Source: DAOUJI01 sp965219565 (GTDB lineage: Bacteria; Chloroflexota; Dehalococcoidia; Lucifugimonadales; JAGWBF01). Taken from it: DNA of 64,000 nt. The notes beneath the pieces are model-generated. The model saw only the letters and a list, made by a program, of their open reading frames with translations. It had not been told where the DNA came from and did not search any database. The DNA lies in contig OZ244780.1 of the NCBI GenBank assembly GCA_965219565.1, forward strand, positions 2,108,001 through 2,172,000, given 5' to 3'. Of the stretch, positions 59,826 to 64,000 are shown in pieces (positions within the stretch are counted from its first letter, which is position 1; each line of letters begins with the position of its first letter). The translations under genes and the position numbers were made by a program.

Positions 59826-60668
59826 ATGAGCGGCACGACCATTGTAGTGACTTCAGGCAAAGGTGGAGTTGGCAAGACCACGGCCACCGCCAACCTTGGC
59901 GCCGCGCTGGCCCTCAGAGGCCGGAGCGTTGCAGTGGTGGACACGGACATTGGCCTGCGGAACCTGGACGTAGTGCTGGGGCTGGAGAACCGCATCGTAT
60001 ACGACCTGGTCGACGTGGTGGAAGGCCGATGCAGGCTGAACCAGGCGTTGGTCAGGGACAAGCACACCAATGAGCTCTATCTTATTCCCGCCGCCCAGAC
60101 CAGGGACAAGTCCGCCCTGAAGCCTGAACAGATGAAGGAATTGGTGAACGACCTGAAGGAGCGGTTCGAATACGTCCTCATCGACTGCCCCGCCGGCATC
60201 GAGCAGGGGTTCCAGAACGCCATTATAGCGGCGGACCGAGCCATCGTGGTCACCACTCCGGAAGTGTCGGCGATTAGGGACGCCGACCGGGTCATCGGCC
60301 TGCTGGAAGCCGCCGAACTGCCCACACCCGACCTGGTGATCAACCGGATTCGCCCCGGCATGGTCAAGGACGGGGACATGATGGACCACGAGGACATTCT
60401 TGACCTTCTGTCCGTCAAGCTCATCGGAATGGTCCCCGATGACGACGGAATCATCGTGTCCACCAACAAAGGGCTGCCCGTGGTCCACAACAAGAAGTCC
60501 CTCTCGGGTGAGGCCTACCGGCGCGTCGCCGCCCGGATTGAGGGAGAGGAGCCTCCCTTCCTGGAGCTTGAAGCCGCCCCTGGGCTCTTCGGAAAGGTCA
60601 TGAAGATATTCTCCAAAAACGGCAACGGCAGCAACGGACGAAACGGATACCACGGAGACTTGTCATGA
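59826..60668 (+). CDS. minD: Septum site-determining ATPase MinD
   Basis: Membrane-associated ParA/MinD ATPase that recruits MinC and oscillates or positions with MinE. 280 residues. Deviant Walker A VTSGKGGVGKTTATANLGAA (residues ~7-26), AVVDTDIGLRNLDVVLGLEN, YVLIDCPAGIEQGF (switch II) and VTTPEVSAIRDADRVIGLLE. The C-terminal membrane-targeting helix appears as LFGKVMKIFSKNG. ATG 59826 follows GGGAGGGG. Its stop overlaps minE. Confidence 0.94.
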   Translation: MSGTTIVVTSGKGGVGKTTATANLGAALALRGRSVAVVDTDIGLRNLDVVLGLENRIVYDLVDVVEGRCRLNQALVRDKHTNELYLIPAAQTRDKSALKPEQMKELVNDLKERFEYVLIDCPAGIEQGFQNAIIAADRAIVVTTPEVSAIRDADRVIGLLEAAELPTPDLVINRIRPGMVKDGDMMDHEDILDLLSVKLIGMVPDDDGIIVSTNKGLPVVHNKKSLSGEAYRRVAARIEGEEPPFLELEAAPGLFGKVMKIFSKNGNGSNGRNGYHGDLS

Positions 60669-60970
60669 TCGAGCTTCTCCGTTGGGCGTTGCAGCGCCAC
60701 GAGAAGTCGAAGGACTCGGCCCGGCAGCGGCTGCGTATGATCCTGGTCCTGGACCGTGTGGGAATGTCATCCGGCTACCTCGAGTCGATGAAACGAGACT
60801 TCCTGGAGGTCGTCTCCCGCTATTTGGAAGTGGACGAGGAGTCCGTAAGCATGGACATGCGGAGAGAGGGCGATTCGATGATTCTCGTGTCCAACATCAA
60901 CGTGAAAGGCGCCAACTCTGCTCCGCCGCGTCTGGAGAACGGCGCCCGTTCGGAAGTCCCCGCCGTTTAG
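60665..60970 (+). CDS. minE: Cell division topological specificity factor MinE
   Basis: 101 residues. The N-terminal anti-MinCD helix and linker (LLRWALQRHEKSKDSARQRL, then RMILVLDR) and the topological domain (DFLEVVSRYLEVDEESVSMD, then MRREGDSMILVSNINV) are both present. ATG 60665 overlaps the minD stop (ATGA). The cluster order minC-minD-minE is the classical one. Confidence 0.92.
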   Translation: MIELLRWALQRHEKSKDSARQRLRMILVLDRVGMSSGYLESMKRDFLEVVSRYLEVDEESVSMDMRREGDSMILVSNINVKGANSAPPRLENGARSEVPAV

Positions 60971-61185
60971 GGAACGTCGTCGAAATAGTTTAGTCCAAGG
61001 CACCAAGGCCCTGATCTGGCGAACATCCAGGTATGGAGTTGATTGTTTGGCATAACGGATTGCCACGGCCCGCCAAGGTGCACCAGTGCACAAAATCTAG
61101 AACACTGCATTCAATTGGTAGTATGCTCACCGCAATCGACAACGAACGAGAATAGGGTTTTTCGTTGTCCACGAGGATCCGGAGG

Positions 61186-61478
61186 ATGGCCGGGACGATA
61201 GCCCAAGCGGTTGAGCAAATCAAAACCACCGTATTCCTACGTAGTCTGGATGAATCCGCCACTAAGCAGAGTGAGGTTCTCCGGATGCTCAGCCTTTGCA
61301 GGTGAAACCCGTTCGACCTTTCGGAAGTTTTGCCCGAATATACGGTTGGGAACCGCCGGGGTCGATTCCACGCTCATGGCATGTTCACCCAGCGCCGTAT
61401 TCATCCAGGTGAAACGGCCTAGCGAAAGTCTGGAAGGACATCAGCAGCAACTGCTCGAATGTTGCTTTCAGGAAGTCG
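61186..61478 (+). pseudogene. Broken HsdR_N-type (type I restriction R subunit N-terminal-like) gene
   Basis: From ATG 61186 (GGATCC and GGAGG just ahead) the frame reads MAGTIAQAVEQIKTTVFLRS, then LDESATKQSEVLRMLSLCR-stop-NPFDLSEVLPEYTVGNRRG. The stop replaces the usual Trp of the LGW-PF motif. The next part, VDSTLMACSPSAVFIQVKRP, then SESLEGHQQQLLECCFQE, continues in another frame. Together they match an HsdR_N domain (VDxAL...IEVKRPxExLExHQxQLLxYxF). There is at least one nonsense change and one frameshift, and the C-terminus is gone. Confidence 0.75.
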
Positions 61479-61524
61479 GACATGAGCGTAGAGAACGACC
61501 AACTGAGAAGGGCACATCTGAGGG

Positions 61525-62229
61525 GTGAAATGTGAAGAGTCGTTGATGGACGGGATCGGGTACGAAGAAGAACTTGCCGACCTATTCTGGCGAAATAGAT
61601 ACATATTGACGGTGGAGCGAGAACCGAATATCAACGGGAAGACACCGGACATCTTGGTCGAGACTATCGACGGGATCGAGTGCATCGTCGAGTGCACGGT
61701 GGCGTACTTGGAAAACAGGCCCAACAATATGCTCAACTGCGAGGTAGACATCGTAGATATATGCGACCCATTGCGGAGGGTCAAGCTCCATGACAAAATC
61801 GAAGAGAAGCTGAAGGCATATCCGTCGCGGATAATAGCGGACCGCGGGTACGTGATAGCGGTGCACAACATGACTTTGGAGTCCTTCGACATCAGCGCAC
61901 TCTCCGTATGCTTCGGGGAAAGAAACCGGTATATCAATATCAATCAGGTCACTAAAAAGACGACCGGGCGTGGATGGGCAAGGGCCCTGGACGAGGATGA
62001 ACACCGAGGGTTGCTAGAAATGGAGAAAAACCGCCACTGCTCCGGCATCCTCATAACAAAGGACTTGATAGACCAGGAAAACAACAGACACCTGTTTATA
62101 CCGAATTCTGAGGCTGCCGTTCCGGTCCCGGAGTACATTTTCGACTTCGCTCGCGTTTCGGAACTAACAATAGAGCCGGACGGAAGCACACCGAGTCGGC
62201 CACCGAAGCCATACCAATCTTCCAACTAG
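61525..62229 (+). CDS. Uncharacterised protein with PD-(D/E)XK-like N-terminal region
   Basis: 234 residues, no named family. Start ATG 61525 follows GAGGGG by four bases. An internal ATG (61546) also has weak support. The N-terminal third has the layout YEEELADLFWRNRYILTVER, then NGKTPDILVETIDGIECIVE, which resembles a Glu...PD...(D/E)-x-(E/K) nuclease core (VECTV at the end). It could be a nuclease-like or defence-associated protein; this is inference. It sits between a broken HsdR_N gene and an RCC1-repeat lipoprotein gene that begins 13 bases after its stop, so the last two may be co-transcribed. Confidence 0.6.
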   Translation: MKCEESLMDGIGYEEELADLFWRNRYILTVEREPNINGKTPDILVETIDGIECIVECTVAYLENRPNNMLNCEVDIVDICDPLRRVKLHDKIEEKLKAYPSRIIADRGYVIAVHNMTLESFDISALSVCFGERNRYININQVTKKTTGRGWARALDEDEHRGLLEMEKNRHCSGILITKDLIDQENNRHLFIPNSEAAVPVPEYIFDFARVSELTIEPDGSTPSRPPKPYQSSN

Positions 62230-62242
62230 AGTGCCAAGTTAT

Positions 62243-64000
62243 ATGACAAGAATGGTCAAACAGATAATCAGTCAAGGAATCCTGCTGATTGCTACCGCCC
62301 TGCTGCTAGCGGTCATGGCAGCTTGCGGCGGCGAACCGCAGCCCTACCCGACGTACACCCCGTACCCCACCTACACACCGGCAGCGGCAGCCAGTCCAAC
62401 ACTCGGCACTCGTATTGCCGTCCCGCAATCTACACTTTCGGCGTTTAACGGAGCAGCACCGAGCCAACCCGCGCCGACACCCCAACCCATACCCACGCAG
62501 ACGCCAACGACGGTCCCCGAGGAGTCCCCCCTTGCGGAAGAAAGGTTCACCACTATCAGCAACGGCAATGGGCACACCTGTGTCTTGCGCTCCGACGGCT
62601 CTCCCCTCTGTTGGGGTGTCATCCGTTATAGCAGTCCATCACGTGATGCGTATGGGCGGGGAGCCTACAGAGGGTCGGAGCCGCCGGGTGAGAAGTTCGT
62701 CGCCATAAGCGTCGGCCCACGTTACGTTTGCGCGCTGCGCTTAGACGGCTCTCCCTTCTGTTGGGGCGAAGTTCGCTCTGGAGGAAATTACTATGTGGGA
62801 GGGCCACCTGCAGACGTGCAATTCACCACCATCAGCAGCGGAGGGGACCACACATGCGCCTTACGGTCAGACGGTTCTCCCGTCTGCTGGGGATCGAATG
62901 TCCGCGGACAGGCGCAACCCCCTGGGGGCGAAAAGTTCACAGCCATCAGCAGCGGCTATAGCCACACTTGTGCGTTGCGCTTCGACAACTCCGTCGTATG
63001 TTGGGGCAGCCCCTATTGGCAGACGGCGACACCTTCAGACGAAGAGGTCACCTCCATCAGCAGCGGTTACTTCCACAGTTGCGCATTGCGCACCGACGGC
63101 TCACCCGTATGCTGGGGTAGCGATGAGAGAGGGCAAGCGTCGCCGCCTGCTGGTGAGAGGTTCTCGGTTATCAGCAGCGGCCACGAACACACTTGCGCCC
63201 TACGTTTAGACGGCTCTCCCCTCTGTTGGGGCGAAGATGACTATGGGGAGACATCGCCCCCTGCCGGTGAAAAGTTCTCTGCCATTAGCAGCGGATATGA
63301 GAGCACTTGTGCGCTGCGCTCCGACGGCTCCTACGTCTGTTGGGGTGGCCGTTATCGGGAGACGGTGACGCCATCAGATGAAAAGTTCGCTTCCATCAGC
63401 AGCGGTTCCCTCCACACTTGCGCGCTGCGCTTAGACGGCTCTCCTGTCTGCGGGGGTTACGATAATGAGGGACAAGCATCGCCGCCTAGAAGTGAGCGTT
63501 TCTCGGTTATCAGTAGCGGCCGCGAACACACCTGCGCCCTGCGCTTCGACAGCTCACCCGTCTGTTGGGGTACCCTTTATTTGGAGCCTTCAGGTGAAGG
63601 GTTCGCTTCCATCAGCAGCGGTTACGACTACACCTGTGCACTACGCTCCGACGGCTCTCCCGTATGCTGGGGTGACAATCACTCGGGGCAGGCATCGCCG
63701 CCAGCGGATGAGAATTTCTCGATCATCAGCAGCGGTTACTTCCACACTTGCGCCCTGCGTTTCGATGGCTCTCCCGTCTGCTGGGGTGACGATGAACGGG
63801 AGCAAGCATCGCCGCCCCCGGATGAGAAGTTATCATTCATCAGCGGCGGTTACCTCCACACTTGCGCCTTGCGTTTCGATGGCTCTCCTGTCTGCTGGGG
63901 TGACGATGAGCAGGGACAAGCATCGCCGTCTGCAAGCGAAAAGTTCACAGCCATCAGCAGCGGCTTTGCGCACACTTGCGCCCTGCGTTTCGATGGCTCT
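62243..64000 (+). CDS. RCC1-repeat lipoprotein (3' end beyond the window)
   Basis: An open frame from ATG 62243 to the window edge (586 codons seen, no stop). Signal peptide ILLIATALLLAVMAACGG with lipobox Cys about 31, a Pro/Thr-rich spacer to about residue 95, then at least 13 RCC1-type repeats of 35-45 residues with consensus KFxAISSGYxHTCALRxDGS, then PVCWGxxxxGQASPP. Nearly every repeat has two cysteines about ten residues apart, suggesting one disulfide per blade. RCC1 repeats form seven-bladed propellers, so this would give about two. It is probably surface exposed; ligand unknown. It follows the nuclease-like gene by 13 bases. Confidence 0.85.
   Translation, partial: MTRMVKQIISQGILLIATALLLAVMAACGGEPQPYPTYTPYPTYTPAAAASPTLGTRIAVPQSTLSAFNGAAPSQPAPTPQPIPTQTPTTVPEESPLAEERFTTISNGNGHTCVLRSDGSPLCWGVIRYSSPSRDAYGRGAYRGSEPPGEKFVAISVGPRYVCALRLDGSPFCWGEVRSGGNYYVGGPPADVQFTTISSGGDHTCALRSDGSPVCWGSNVRGQAQPPGGEKFTAISSGYSHTCALRFDNSVVCWGSPYWQTATPSDEEVTSISSGYFHSCALRTDGSPVCWGSDERGQASPPAGERFSVISSGHEHTCALRLDGSPLCWGEDDYGETSPPAGEKFSAISSGYESTCALRSDGSYVCWGGRYRETVTPSDEKFASISSGSLHTCALRLDGSPVCGGYDNEGQASPPRSERFSVISSGREHTCALRFDSSPVCWGTLYLEPSGEGFASISSGYDYTCALRSDGSPVCWGDNHSGQASPPADENFSIISSGYFHTCALRFDGSPVCWGDDEREQASPPPDEKLSFISGGYLHTCALRFDGSPVCWGDDEQGQASPSASEKFTAISSGFAHTCALRFDGS

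Noticed and set aside
61211..61528. A 105-residue plus-strand ORF as a real gene
   Set aside because: Its first part is out of frame with the HsdR_N-like sequence and only its middle matches. It is a by-product of the frameshifted pseudogene.
62243..64000. CRISPR-like or minisatellite array in the regularly spaced repeats
   Set aside because: The period is about 115-130 bases with protein-level, not DNA-level, conservation and one open frame. These are RCC1 protein repeats.
1..64000. tRNA, rRNA and insertion sequences
   Set aside because: No T-loop-like GGTTCGA motifs with cloverleaf context, no rRNA stretches and no transposase-like proteins or paired terminal repeats were found by eye. 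A covariance-model scan was not possible.

Overview
The window looks like a fragment of a GC-rich bacterial chromosome. The likely source is an uncultured Chloroflexota member of the Dehalococcoidia/SAR202 type. This is an inference from gene content: paired luciferase-like flavin oxidoreductases, expanded class III CoA-transferases, a DUF3179 protein beside CcdA, a compact minCDE cluster, many alpha/beta hydrolases, and frequent ATGA stop/start overlaps with TTG or GTG starts. TGA is a normal stop in most genes. No rRNA, tRNA, CRISPR array or insertion sequence was recognised.

Layout. 0-8 kb (minus strand): start of a crotonase, a frameshifted cupin gene, two LLM flavin oxidoreductases, then a sugar-phosphate/NADPH block (6-phosphogluconate dehydrogenase, HAD phosphatase, glucose-6-phosphate isomerase, soluble transhydrogenase). 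8.4-13.9 kb (plus): CcdA-like thiol-disulfide transporter, DUF3179 lipoprotein, PH-domain membrane protein, glycosyltransferase, MFS transporter. 13.9-20.3 kb (minus): an accessory stretch with remnants of a thioredoxin-like domain and of an RCC1-repeat protein, a nuclease-like protein, the double-selenocysteine thioredoxin lipoprotein, a carbohydrate-binding-like protein, an alpha/beta hydrolase, an MFS exporter and a zinc-ribbon protein. 20.3-28.4 kb: divergent AroQ-like protein, NYN/LOTUS protein, then a tightly packed run of unknown-tyrA-aroA-gmk-ABC exporter-lipA. 28.4-43.3 kb: HAD, amidohydrolase, prenyl synthase, metG, rsmI, radC, hydrolases, a peptidase S51 protein, a nucleotidyltransferase, hemA-hemL and small proteins. 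43.7-47.7 kb (minus): Hen1-Pnkp RNA repair operon. 47.8-53.1 kb (minus): one fused and one split pair of class III CoA-transferases. 53.3-56.2 kb: Zn/Mn-type ABC importer. 56.3-61 kb: gamma-glutamyltransferase, hydrolase, minC-minD-minE. 61.2-64 kb: broken HsdR_N gene, a nuclease-like protein and an RCC1-repeat lipoprotein running off the end.

The main discovery candidate is at 15819-17240 (minus). Three apparently separate short ORFs are one reading frame interrupted only by two TGA codons. Each TGA sits exactly where the first cysteine of a thioredoxin CxxC motif should be (ATW-U-PHC), and each is followed by the same SECIS-like hairpin. Read with selenocysteine, the gene encodes one 473-residue secreted lipoprotein with two TlpA/redoxin domains, each with a UPHC centre, joined by a Pro/Thr-rich linker. 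A decayed third copy of the domain lies at 13892-14035. The CcdA-like protein at 8385-9608 is a plausible electron donor. A second pattern is a nuclease-like gene followed by an RCC1-repeat gene, seen once as a decayed pair near 14-15.5 kb and once intact at 61.5-64 kb.
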